A stretch of 9,935 nucleotides of DNA from Methanoregulaceae archaeon UBA467. Its GTDB lineage: Archaea > Halobacteriota > Methanomicrobia > Methanomicrobiales > Methanospirillaceae. Both the position numbers and the translations under genes were made by a program. Where the stretch lies: assembly GCA_002503825.1 (NCBI GenBank), contig DASP01000006.1, forward strand, positions 46,141 through 56,075, read 5' to 3'. The first letter of the stretch is position 1, and every line of letters starts with the position of its first letter. Below, one piece after another: positions 1-6,794 of this stretch. Under the pieces are notes generated by a model. That model searched no databases. It was not told where the DNA came from and saw only the letters and a program-made list of their open reading frames with translations.

Positions 1-971
1 CAGACCAGGCAGACGTTTCAATAGGCGGCGTTATAACCGGCCAGGTTGGCGAAATCGAAGGGAGTTCAGGATCTGCCTCGACGTCTGTTATGAATGTAAA
101 CGGAAATTCCGCTGGGAATTTTGCCGCATTCACCGAAGGGTACATGGAAGTTGGCCAGTTGAGTGCAGGTATTTCTGTTTTGAACCTGAGTTTCGTTCCC
201 GTTTCAGAACTTTCAGGGGTCCTTTCTCTGCAGGATGTGTATTCTGATCAGTTCTCTGCCATCTCTGCCTCCTCGTTTTCGCAAATTGCGGGAGAATCGT
301 ATGCACAGGTGAATGCACAGGCACAGGGATCAGGTCTGTTTTGTCAGCCAGGTGTGTTGTCCATAGACCATAACGTCCTCGATACAACGCAGTTTGCCGG
401 GGGCGTTACATCAGGGGACCAGGATATCACGATCGCAGGAGCAGATGTATGGATATATGGTGTTGGGGCAGGCTCCGCCGGCGGAATCTCCTTTGATTCC
501 AATGGAAACATGGCGTCGGTACAGATCAATGTAACCGACGGGAATCTCACGGCAGAAGGAGAATCCATCATTCCCGGGATAATTGCTGGTGCGGGAGATC
601 TCGGAGCTGTTTCGCGAGCACTGGCAGGGCACACCAATGTGGAGATATCCGGGAGTGCAGGTGGAATCCTCCTCGATTCACAGAATTCACTCGGTGATTA
701 TGCATATGTGTATTCGGAATTCTCTGGTAGTGGTAACCTGTATTCAGATCGCTTCGGAGGAGCCTTATCAGGGCAGTCTTCGGATACCCGTCTTATCGGA
801 GCACTGGATGTCCTCAATATGACCCCAACGGATCCCACAACTACATATCTGCTTGAGACCGGAACATCCGGTGCAACTAATTCGTCATCTTCGACCGGAG
901 TAACCCTGAGTCCTCTTTCATGGGGTGATGGTGTGCCCGGAAGTCCTGTTCATCATAGTATCTTCCTGTAA
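1..971 (+). CDS. Lysine-free, Gly/Ser-rich exported repeat protein, 5' end outside window
   Basis: The reading frame is open from position 3 to the TAA at 969-971, with no stop upstream of the first ATG at 90. That ATG is therefore probably internal, and the true start lies before the window. About 322 codons are visible. The protein is rich in Gly, Ser, Ala, Asp and Asn, has three Arg and one Cys, and has no Lys. It contains loosely repeated units that begin with a short beta-strand pattern (ADVSIGG near the edge, ADVWIYGVGAG near residue 118 counted from ATG 90, TNVEISGSAGG near residue 181), followed by Gly-Ile-x-x-Asp-Ser-x-Asn turns. This suggests an extended beta-solenoid-like surface or secreted protein. 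The C-terminus (PVHHSIFL) has no membrane anchor or sorting tail. I do not recognise the family, and a function cannot be assigned. That it is coding is well supported by length, amino-acid composition and codon use. Confidence 0.8.
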   Translation, partial: DQADVSIGGVITGQVGEIEGSSGSASTSVMNVNGNSAGNFAAFTEGYMEVGQLSAGISVLNLSFVPVSELSGVLSLQDVYSDQFSAISASSFSQIAGESYAQVNAQAQGSGLFCQPGVLSIDHNVLDTTQFAGGVTSGDQDITIAGADVWIYGVGAGSAGGISFDSNGNMASVQINVTDGNLTAEGESIIPGIIAGAGDLGAVSRALAGHTNVEISGSAGGILLDSQNSLGDYAYVYSEFSGSGNLYSDRFGGALSGQSSDTRLIGALDVLNMTPTDPTTTYLLETGTSGATNSSSSTGVTLSPLSWGDGVPGSPVHHSIFL

Positions 972-972
972 T

Positions 973-998
973 CTTCTCTTCCTCACATCCTCTTTTTC
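973..998 (+). terminator. Pyrimidine-rich 3' end after the repeat protein gene
   Basis: Directly after the stop codon is a run of C and T ending in a TCTTTTTCCC tract. Archaeal transcription often ends at T-rich stretches without a strong hairpin, so this is a plausible terminator. No stem-loop accompanies it. Confidence 0.4.
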
Positions 999-1046
999 CC
1001 AAACTGAAGTAAAAATGAATTATTTTATCGGGTGCAGGCTATTTTT

Positions 1047-1055
1047 TTTATAAAA
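1047..1055 (+). promoter_or_regulatory. TATA-like box
   Basis: TTTATAAAA follows a T-run and resembles an archaeal TATA box. Its centre is 30 bp upstream of ATG 1081. It would place transcription start close to 1076-1081, either for a small leaderless ORF or for a leader of about 260 nt in front of the gene at 1339. Confidence 0.4.
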
Positions 1056-1338
1056 AGTGTAATTTTCATTCGGATTCACCATGTTTGTCTATCATTTTTT
1101 ACTTCCACTCATCCAACGGCGATACCCCCGCCGTGCCGTGATGGAATTCGACCGGGAATTCATTCTGTCCCGCCTTCAAAACGCCGCACAGGCAGGTATC
1201 CCGGCAGTCTGCCACAAATCCATACCGAACACAGCCGCACCGGAGCATCGAGTATCGGATAGTCATTATGAAAATCATGCCATTCAGAATGTATACTCCT
1301 GCGAAAATTCATACGCCACAGTTACCCATATGACGTGA

Positions 1339-1890
1339 ATGAAATCCCCTCGCACCGCCGCGGTCCTGATTGTCGTAGTTGCCATCCTCCTCATCGGTGG
1401 ATATATCCTGTCACAGGAACCCCCATCATCTCCGGAAAATACACCGCTTCCTCTCGATTTTCAGGAAAGTGTCACTATGGAACCGACTCCCCCGCTAACA
1501 GTCCCTTTTACCACGGATCCCATTCCGGCAGAAACCATAAAACCTGTTGAATTCAGCCTGGACCCCGGGACTCCCTTAAGTTGCGGGCTTACATGCCGGG
1601 AAACCACTGCGACCATCACGAACACTGGAGACGAGGTTGCACACTCGGTCTGTGTTGTCCTTGAAGTGTTCAATGAGAAAGGAGAACGTATCTATATCAA
1701 TTCCGGGCTTTCGATAGAGCGGTGCCTCGGAGATATCACAGGGGGGTCATCGCGGAGCGAGACGATCAGGATCGATGCAGACTGCGGATTCCTGGCAGGA
1801 AAATGCCTTGGGCATACCCTGGTCCTGAAATCCAGGGTAACATCCCTCGAGAAGACCCGGTCGTTCCCGGACAGTCTCATGGTTGTGTGA
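1339..1890 (+). CDS. Signal-anchored extracytoplasmic protein with six cysteines
   Basis: The 183-residue product starts with MKSPRT followed by a hydrophobic segment at about residues 7-25. This fits an N-terminal membrane anchor or uncleaved signal with the rest outside the cell. Residues 27-70 are a Pro/Thr/Glu-rich linker. The folded part, about 70-183, has a beta-sandwich look (FSLDPG, TATITNTGDEVAHSV, VLEVFNEKGERIY), like FxLYD- or CARDB-type domains of archaeal surface proteins. Its six cysteines (C82, C86, C105, C129, C149, C156) could form three disulfides. The start is set by the signal-like N-terminus. No proper Shine-Dalgarno is present, only GTGA touching the ATG, so translation may be leaderless or use a weak site. 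Family and function are not recognised. It is convergent with the phosphoesterase gene. Confidence 0.7.
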   Translation: MKSPRTAAVLIVVVAILLIGGYILSQEPPSSPENTPLPLDFQESVTMEPTPPLTVPFTTDPIPAETIKPVEFSLDPGTPLSCGLTCRETTATITNTGDEVAHSVCVVLEVFNEKGERIYINSGLSIERCLGDITGGSSRSETIRIDADCGFLAGKCLGHTLVLKSRVTSLEKTRSFPDSLMVV

Positions 1891-2045
1891 GGAAATGACA
1901 GGATCCTGCCCGGGAATTGAGGGAATATCCGGACGATCCCTTCGTACGTGTGTATTGTTCCGCCCTTCTCTTTCATGGCATTCATTCGGGATCAAGTCAT
2001 GGAATGATGCTGCGTTCTCCGGATCAAAGCCCTCAAAGAAGGACG

Positions 2046-2420
2046 CTACGCGACCCGGAATACCAGCCAGTCTTTTTCCCCGGCCGGTTTGAACTTTACA
2101 AGGACATACTCCCCGTTCAGGCGGTTGCCGTTGAGCGTCACCTCGATCTTTTCATCGTCCCAGTGCCTGGTTTCATACGTGCCGTGGTCCCAGATGGTGA
2201 CAGTGCCGGCCCCGTACTCCCCCTTCGGGATCTCGCCCTCGAACGTCGCGTACTCCAGCGGATGATCCTCAACGGCGACGGCAAGGTGTTTTTCTCCCGC
2301 GGTTTTAGGGATACCCTTCGGTACCGCCCAGCTCTTCAGCACGCCGTCCCGTTCGAGCCTCAGGTCATAGTGCAGCTTGTGAGACTGGTGCTCCTGAACG
2401 ACAAAGCGGTTCCCGCTCAT
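2046..2420 (-). CDS. Stand-alone DNA 3'-phosphoesterase, LigD PE domain family
   Basis: The product matches the phosphoesterase module found at the N-terminus of bacterial LigD. In that family it trims 3'-phosphate and ribonucleotide ends at DNA breaks, using a metal ion, before ligation. With ATG 2420 as start (124 residues) it reads MSGNRFVVQEH, then HKLHYDLRLE, SWAVPKG, VEDHPLEYATFEG and IPKGEYGAGTV. All six residues known from Pseudomonas LigD are present in the right spacing: H11, H17, D19, R21, H53 and Y57. I chose ATG 2420 because GGTG lies 8 nt upstream and the protein then begins right at the conserved core. An in-frame GTG at 2480 would add 20 residues that do not look conserved and has no ribosome-binding site. 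No ligase, primase-polymerase or Ku gene is next to it, so it must act with partners encoded elsewhere. Length fits a single-domain archaeal PE. Confidence 0.9.
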   Translation of the reverse strand: MSGNRFVVQEHQSHKLHYDLRLERDGVLKSWAVPKGIPKTAGEKHLAVAVEDHPLEYATFEGEIPKGEYGAGTVTIWDHGTYETRHWDDEKIEVTLNGNRLNGEYVLVKFKPAGEKDWLVFRVA

Positions 2421-2512
2421 ACCGGCTGCACCATCAGGTTCTTTCGTGACAGAAAAATTTCGTTTCTCATGACAGGTCACCGCGTTGCATTCACGAAAAA
2501 AGAAGGAGGTGA

Positions 2513-5500
2513 TTATGCCGCATCCACGACGATAAGGTCGGTTTTCAGATCGGATGAACGTTGCAGCGTACCGGAGCCCGGATCAACCTTCAGGACCGTC
2601 AGGCTCACCGTGTATGTCCCGGGGAACCGGTAGGTATGGACCGGGTTCCGGCCCTTCGCCGTGAACCCGTCCCCGAAGTCGTACGAGTAGAATGTCGGGT
2701 CGCCGATTGTCTCGTCCATGAAGCTGACCGTCAGCGGTGCGGTCCCGGTGACGGGTGATGCGGAGAATGCCGCGACCGGAGGCAGGACGATCGTTTTGAA
2801 GACGGTGACGACATCCGGTTTCCTTGCCACGCTTTTTATGAATGACCTCGTCGCAGGGTCATATTTCGCGATGGTCTGGGTGATCGTGTACGTCCCGGGC
2901 AACCGGTAGGTGTGGGTCACGTCCGATCCCGTCACCTTGAACCCGTCGCCGAAATCGTAGACGATCGTAGTCGGATTCCCGAAGGACTTATCAGTACAAT
3001 GTACAGTCAGGGGTGCGGAGCCCATCACGGGTGCGACGGTGAAGGCCGCCTTGAACATGGGGGCTCCCCCCACCATGATATAATCCGGTTTCACCAGGGT
3101 ATTCTCCTGGCAGGCACTGTTGGTCAGCGTGAGGCTGACCGTGTAGACCCCCGGAGCGGTGTAGGTATGGACCGGGTCTTCTTCTTCCGAGTATGTTCCG
3201 TCGCCGAAACTCCAGTTCCAGGTATCAGCGATGCCTATCCACTGGCTCGTGAACCCGACGGTCAGCGGCGGAACGGATGCCTCCGTGACATTCGCGGCGA
3301 AATCGGCGATCAGGGGTTCCTTCGGGGCGGTAAGGTTTGCGTAGAGGTCAATGACCTCGTCCTTGGCCGGGTACTGGTCGTTCTCCTGCGTCAGGGGGAA
3401 GTACCCGCATTTTTTCACGGTGAACTTCCAGACCGGCGTGCAGGTGGTGCAGGTCTCTACAAGAAGAGTGCCGTTCTCGATAGTTCCCTCATACCAGTCG
3501 TCGTTGAAATACACCTCTGCATCCTCAACATTCGAATGGACCAGGTAATAGCCCTTGTCGCCACCGACGATGATATCCTCCATCGCAAAAATATACTCTG
3601 GTTTAACGAGCGTGCTGGTCCCCGCACTGTTATTCACGGTAAGCGTGACATTATACGTTCCTTGTCCGGTGAAGGTATGGACCGGGTTCTGCACGGTCTC
3701 ATTCGGCGTTGCGTCCCCGAAGTCCCACTGGTACGAAAGAGGTGGCGCTCCGGTCGAGGAATCGGTGAACTGAACCGTCATCGGGATGATTCCAAACGTC
3801 TTATCTGCAGTGAAGTCTGCAACAGGAGAGAGGGGGACCAGGATGGCATTCACCGTGGTCGTCTGTCCCGGGGTGACCGTCACTGTCCCGTTATAATCCT
3901 GGTACCCTGCAAGTCTCATTTCCACTGTGTGTTGCCCGGAACTGATTCCTGCAAGTTCATGCGACGTCACAAAGCCAGTATCGCTCCCGTCAAGGTAGAT
4001 ATCAGCACCGAAGGGAGTCGAAGTCGCCCAGATCTTCCCTGTTGTGGGTTCAAGGCCGATGTTGAGGCCTGAGAACTGCGGGGGGGAGTTCACCATGGTG
4101 CTCGCTGCCGGCGTATATCCCTCGGCTTCCACGTATACCCGGTAGGATCCCCCTGCGACGTCCCATTGATACTGGCCTGCTGCATCGGTGGTGAGCGGGT
4201 TTATATCGGGCTGCATGGGAGGAGCGGCTAGTCCGGTCGGGACATTCACCCACTCTCCCTCTTCATTCAGCCACTGGAGCCAGACGTCTGCACCCTCGAT
4301 CCGCAGCCCCTGGACGGTGTCGTACACATATCCCGCCGGCTCGATGATGAAGGGGAAGGTGACACCGGTCAGGATGCACCCCGGGGTCTCGTACGTGACC
4401 GTGGCAGTACCGTAACGGGGCTGGAACGTGGTCGAATAACTCCAGTACTGTGGTCCCCCGGTCATCGGAGCGGTGATGTCTGGACCCCCGTCATCTATAT
4501 GGATCCGGATATTCACCGGTGTTTCGGGAGGGCAGGTGGTCTGGTTGTAGGAGAAGATAACCGTGTCGTCCCAGGACACCGTCGGGTTGCCCCATGGGTC
4601 GGGTACGGATGGCGAGATCGAACAACCGGATGGGGTCCACGCTCTCTTCAGGGTGGTGAGGGCGGACGCGGTATTATCATCGTACTGGGATTCCGGGGTG
4701 CTTGTCACGATATCTGCCGTGTTATTGAGGACCGTGCCGTAGGGAACGGATGAAGGGATACGAACCGTGAGGACCTGTGAGCCGGTGGAATATGGGGGAA
4801 TGTTCCAGAGATACCAGGTCACGGTACCTGATGCATTATCAAAATCAGCATCCCCGGTTCCGGACACAAACTCGACCGAAGACGGGAGGTAATCTGTGAG
4901 CACCACATCTCCGGCAGTACTTAACCCCTGGTTCCGGTAGGAGAGGGTATATTCCATCAGGCTCGCGTTTTCGTAGAATACAGGTCCTGATTTTCCGAGC
5001 ATAAGATTGGAGGGGCCAGGGGAATATCCGATTGCGTAAATGCAGTCCTCGCTCCCGATGTAGACAACCCCGTTGGCAACCGCCGGACTGGAACGCACAG
5101 TTCCCCTGGTCGGGTAGTTCCAGAGGAATAACCCGGTTTCTGCATCAAGCGCGTAGAGATTTTCGTCATAACTCCCGACGTACAAAACCCCGTTTGCGAT
5201 CGTGGGGCTGGACAGCACGGAGCCCCCCGTGGTGTAGTTCCAGAGAAGCGCCCCGGTTTCCGCGTCGAGTGCATAGACGTTGTCGTCAGAACTTCCAAAA
5301 TATACGACACCGTCCGCGACCGCGGGGCTGGAATATACCCGGTCACCCGTGGTGTAGTTCCATATGAGTGTCCCGTTATAAGCATCGAATGCATAGAGTT
5401 TGTTATCAAGACTCCCGACATAGACGACACCGTCCGCCACTGCGGGGCTGGAACTCACTGCTCCTTGCATCGTGTAGTTCCAGAGCATTCCGCCGGTCTC

Positions 5501-6145
5501 CGCGTCGAGTGCGTAGAAGTTGCTGTTAAAGTCACCGACATAGACGATGCCATTTGCCACTGCGGGGCTGGACCGTACTGCCTGCAGCGTGGTGTAGTTC
5601 CAGAGGAGAACTCCGGTCCCGGCATCGAGAGCGTAGAGATTGCCGTCACTACTCCCGATATAGACTACACCGTCCGCGATCGCAGGGCTTGAATGCACCG
5701 GGCCGTTTGTGGTATAGTTCCAGAGCACCGCTCCGGTCTCCGCGTCAAGGGCATAGACATTATTATCGGCATCTCCTGAATACACGACACCGTGTACAAT
5801 TGCGGGGCTTGAATCCCGGGCGGTTCCTGGTTTTTGCTGGTTCCAGAGGAGAGCCCCGGTCTCCGCGTCAAATGCACTGCCCCCTATATACATGGTACCG
5901 TCCGCCACTGCGGGGCTGGATTCCGTGCCGCCTCTGCAGTATCTCCAGAGCAGTATTGCCGACGGTCTCGTCCCGCCGTCGTCGTTGACCCCCGAATGCC
6001 AGGGGTCTGCCCTGAACATGACCGGAGCATGATCCGACACATCCGCGGTCACGCCGGGGATACCCCCTGTACATATGCCTGCACATAATATAACGAAAAT
6101 GAAAGAACCTGCCATTTTTCGCAGGAATAATCTGCCACCTTTCAT
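2513..6145 (-). CDS. Giant exported PQQ-propeller, DUF11, PEGA and PKD surface protein
   Basis: The product has 1210 residues from ATG 6145, chosen because GTGAT lies 7 nt upstream and a normal signal peptide follows (about 1-34, ending GVTA). An open frame extends to GTG 6214 (1233 codons), but that part does not look like protein. Domains in order: an eight-bladed PQQ-like beta-propeller (about 58-372) with repeats of the type SSPAVADGVVYIGS..YALDAETGALLWNYT; a DUF11-like domain (378-490); a beta-rich stretch with cysteines (490-605); a carboxypeptidase-regulatory-like domain (605-700); a PEGA domain (702-772, with GADIYLDGSDTGF); and PKD domains at about 774-854, 945-1026, 1033-1124 and 1133-1210, marked by DFGD and HTY motifs. 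Between PKD1 and PKD2 lies a domain with C899, C902 and C913. There is no C-terminal membrane segment or sorting signal, so it may be secreted or held by other proteins. Such architectures are typical of methanogen cell envelopes and suggest binding or structural work. Enzyme activity is not shown. Confidence 0.92.
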   Translation of the reverse strand: MKGGRLFLRKMAGSFIFVILCAGICTGGIPGVTADVSDHAPVMFRADPWHSGVNDDGGTRPSAILLWRYCRGGTESSPAVADGTMYIGGSAFDAETGALLWNQQKPGTARDSSPAIVHGVVYSGDADNNVYALDAETGAVLWNYTTNGPVHSSPAIADGVVYIGSSDGNLYALDAGTGVLLWNYTTLQAVRSSPAVANGIVYVGDFNSNFYALDAETGGMLWNYTMQGAVSSSPAVADGVVYVGSLDNKLYAFDAYNGTLIWNYTTGDRVYSSPAVADGVVYFGSSDDNVYALDAETGALLWNYTTGGSVLSSPTIANGVLYVGSYDENLYALDAETGLFLWNYPTRGTVRSSPAVANGVVYIGSEDCIYAIGYSPGPSNLMLGKSGPVFYENASLMEYTLSYRNQGLSTAGDVVLTDYLPSSVEFVSGTGDADFDNASGTVTWYLWNIPPYSTGSQVLTVRIPSSVPYGTVLNNTADIVTSTPESQYDDNTASALTTLKRAWTPSGCSISPSVPDPWGNPTVSWDDTVIFSYNQTTCPPETPVNIRIHIDDGGPDITAPMTGGPQYWSYSTTFQPRYGTATVTYETPGCILTGVTFPFIIEPAGYVYDTVQGLRIEGADVWLQWLNEEGEWVNVPTGLAAPPMQPDINPLTTDAAGQYQWDVAGGSYRVYVEAEGYTPAASTMVNSPPQFSGLNIGLEPTTGKIWATSTPFGADIYLDGSDTGFVTSHELAGISSGQHTVEMRLAGYQDYNGTVTVTPGQTTTVNAILVPLSPVADFTADKTFGIIPMTVQFTDSSTGAPPLSYQWDFGDATPNETVQNPVHTFTGQGTYNVTLTVNNSAGTSTLVKPEYIFAMEDIIVGGDKGYYLVHSNVEDAEVYFNDDWYEGTIENGTLLVETCTTCTPVWKFTVKKCGYFPLTQENDQYPAKDEVIDLYANLTAPKEPLIADFAANVTEASVPPLTVGFTSQWIGIADTWNWSFGDGTYSEEEDPVHTYTAPGVYTVSLTLTNSACQENTLVKPDYIMVGGAPMFKAAFTVAPVMGSAPLTVHCTDKSFGNPTTIVYDFGDGFKVTGSDVTHTYRLPGTYTITQTIAKYDPATRSFIKSVARKPDVVTVFKTIVLPPVAAFSASPVTGTAPLTVSFMDETIGDPTFYSYDFGDGFTAKGRNPVHTYRFPGTYTVSLTVLKVDPGSGTLQRSSDLKTDLIVVDAA
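5045..5920 (-). repeat. Tandem 120-bp coding repeats of the beta-propeller
   Basis: Within the giant surface protein gene the SSP motif of each blade recurs exactly every 40 residues for seven successive steps boundary to boundary. The exception is the first blade, which is 36 residues because the NNVY-type strand is missing. The eighth unit stops after CIYAIG. The strand it lacks is supplied by AILLWRYCRGG before the first unit, so the ring closes in the usual velcro fashion. The nucleotide sequence is also strongly similar from unit to unit (for example GTGTAGTTCCAGAG on the plus strand in most units). Confidence 0.9.
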
Positions 6146-6176
6146 GTTGTACATCACTGCTCGTATCAATCTCATG

Positions 6177-6184
6177 AATAATAA
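6177..6184 (-). promoter_or_regulatory. TATA-like box for the giant surface protein gene
   Basis: On the minus strand TTATTATT lies in an AT-rich patch about 36 bp upstream of ATG 6145 (centre to start). Transcription would begin near 6156-6160, which leaves just enough leader to include the GTGAT ribosome-binding site at 6153-6157. This arrangement supports ATG 6145 over GTG 6214. Confidence 0.45.
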
Positions 6185-6266
6185 GTACTGCTGGTCAACC
6201 CGCGACGGGCTCACATGAAAGGATCAGAGATATGGTGTTTACGATTCAAGTCACGATCTGAACATC

Positions 6267-6707
6267 ATGAAAGCACTTCTCTATACAGGTATCCTGCTTG
6301 TTATCGTCATACTTGCCTGTGGATGCACGGCCCCCGCATCCGCACCAGCAACCGGGACTGCGGATCAGAACACACCTGATATTACCGGGAACTGGACCGG
6401 TACGATGACCGGGTACGCAGAGGGAAAAGGGTTCACCGACTATGCCGGATATGTCATGACCATGCAGGTCACAGAACAGGAAGGCCGGATCTTCCATGGA
6501 AATTTCACCTTCTCGAACGGAAACGGGTTGGTGAAAACAGTTGAATTTTCCGGTGCGACCGGTCGTGACAGAACGACGCTGACCATCGCAGAACGCGGCG
6601 GCGGATACAGTTTCGGTACGCTCATTGCACCGGACGAGATCGAACTGATACATGCCGACGATGCAGAACCCTCGGATGTCGCGATTGATACCCTGAAAAA
6701 GAGTTGA
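6267..6707 (+). CDS. Small lipoprotein with a beta-rich domain
   Basis: The 146-residue product begins MKALLYTGILLVIVILACGC, a lipoprotein signal peptide in which C18 or C20 would be the lipidated residue. The lipobox is not perfect in either register. A short Ala/Thr/Pro linker follows, then a domain from about residue 40 (ITGNWTGTMTGYAEGKGF, MTMQVTEQEGRIFHGNFTF, RTTLTIAERGGGYSFG, DEIELIHADD, VAIDTLKK). It has alternating beta strands like a small barrel. From memory, similar lipoproteins of unknown function are common in Methanomicrobia. The gene is divergent from the giant surface protein gene, with about 120 bp between the starts. No strong ribosome-binding site or TATA box could be identified, so expression signals are uncertain. 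It ends 88 bp before the convergent transporter gene. Confidence 0.75.
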   Translation: MKALLYTGILLVIVILACGCTAPASAPATGTADQNTPDITGNWTGTMTGYAEGKGFTDYAGYVMTMQVTEQEGRIFHGNFTFSNGNGLVKTVEFSGATGRDRTTLTIAERGGGYSFGTLIAPDEIELIHADDAEPSDVAIDTLKKS

Positions 6708-6710
6708 AGA

Positions 6711-6760
6711 GGGGAAACTCCTTTTTAGGATGTTATTCCCGGGAAAAAGCCTGCTTTTTC
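6711..6760. terminator. Bidirectional terminator between convergent genes
   Basis: GAAAAAGC (6743-6750) and GCTTTTTC (6753-6760) form a near-perfect inverted repeat that gives a hairpin flanked by A/T runs on both strands. Just after the lipoprotein stop, GGGG-AAA-CTCC (6711-6721) is followed by TTTTT (6722-6726), a second small hairpin with a T-tail for the plus strand. Both lie between the convergent lipoprotein and transporter genes. Confidence 0.65.
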
Positions 6761-6794
6761 GTTGTTCGTGTTCTTAACTTTCAGAGTTTTTCCG

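Larger units (their letters stand above)
972..1338. other. Intergenic stretch with a doubtful 85-codon ORF
   Basis: This stretch of about 370 bp separates two plus-strand genes. It contains an AT-rich promoter-like segment (1041-1065) and then an ORF from ATG 1081 to TGA 1338 that abuts the next start codon. The putative 85-residue product begins MFVYHFLLPLIQRRYP and then turns into a sequence rich in His, Asn, Ser and Arg, with no recognisable fold or motif. Two frames are open here, which is common in GC-rich DNA. No ribosome-binding site precedes ATG 1081, although a TATA-like box at about -30 would allow a leaderless message. I regard it as a possible small gene or a decayed remnant, more likely the untranslated leader and spacer of the 1339 gene. 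Confidence 0.25.

Noticed and set aside
1899..1908. Perfect 10-bp palindrome CAGGATCCTG after the six-cysteine protein gene
   Set aside because: It has no loop and no T-tail, so it is not a terminator, and a single 10-bp palindrome is expected by chance at this scale.
1692..1985. 97-codon minus-strand ORF overlapping the six-cysteine protein gene
   Set aside because: It overlaps a better-supported gene on the other strand and shows no domain or signal peptide.
2505..2534. Perfect plus-strand Shine-Dalgarno AAGGAGGTGATT before an ATG
   Set aside because: The ORF has only six codons and lies over the 3' end of the giant minus-strand gene. The sequence is the complement of the pyrimidine-rich tract after that gene's stop, most likely coincidence.
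1917..2633. 238-codon plus-strand ORF across the phosphoesterase gene
   Set aside because: The minus-strand phosphoesterase with all catalytic residues explains the coding signal. The plus-strand ORF also runs across the end of the next gene.
2912..4072. 386-codon plus-strand ORF opposite the PKD region
   Set aside because: The minus-strand frame has clear domains throughout. The plus-strand product has no fold-like pattern and is a shadow of the GC-rich coding strand.
5045..5920. Regular repeats that could suggest a CRISPR array
   Set aside because: The period is 120 bp with no unique spacers, and the repeats translate into propeller blades.
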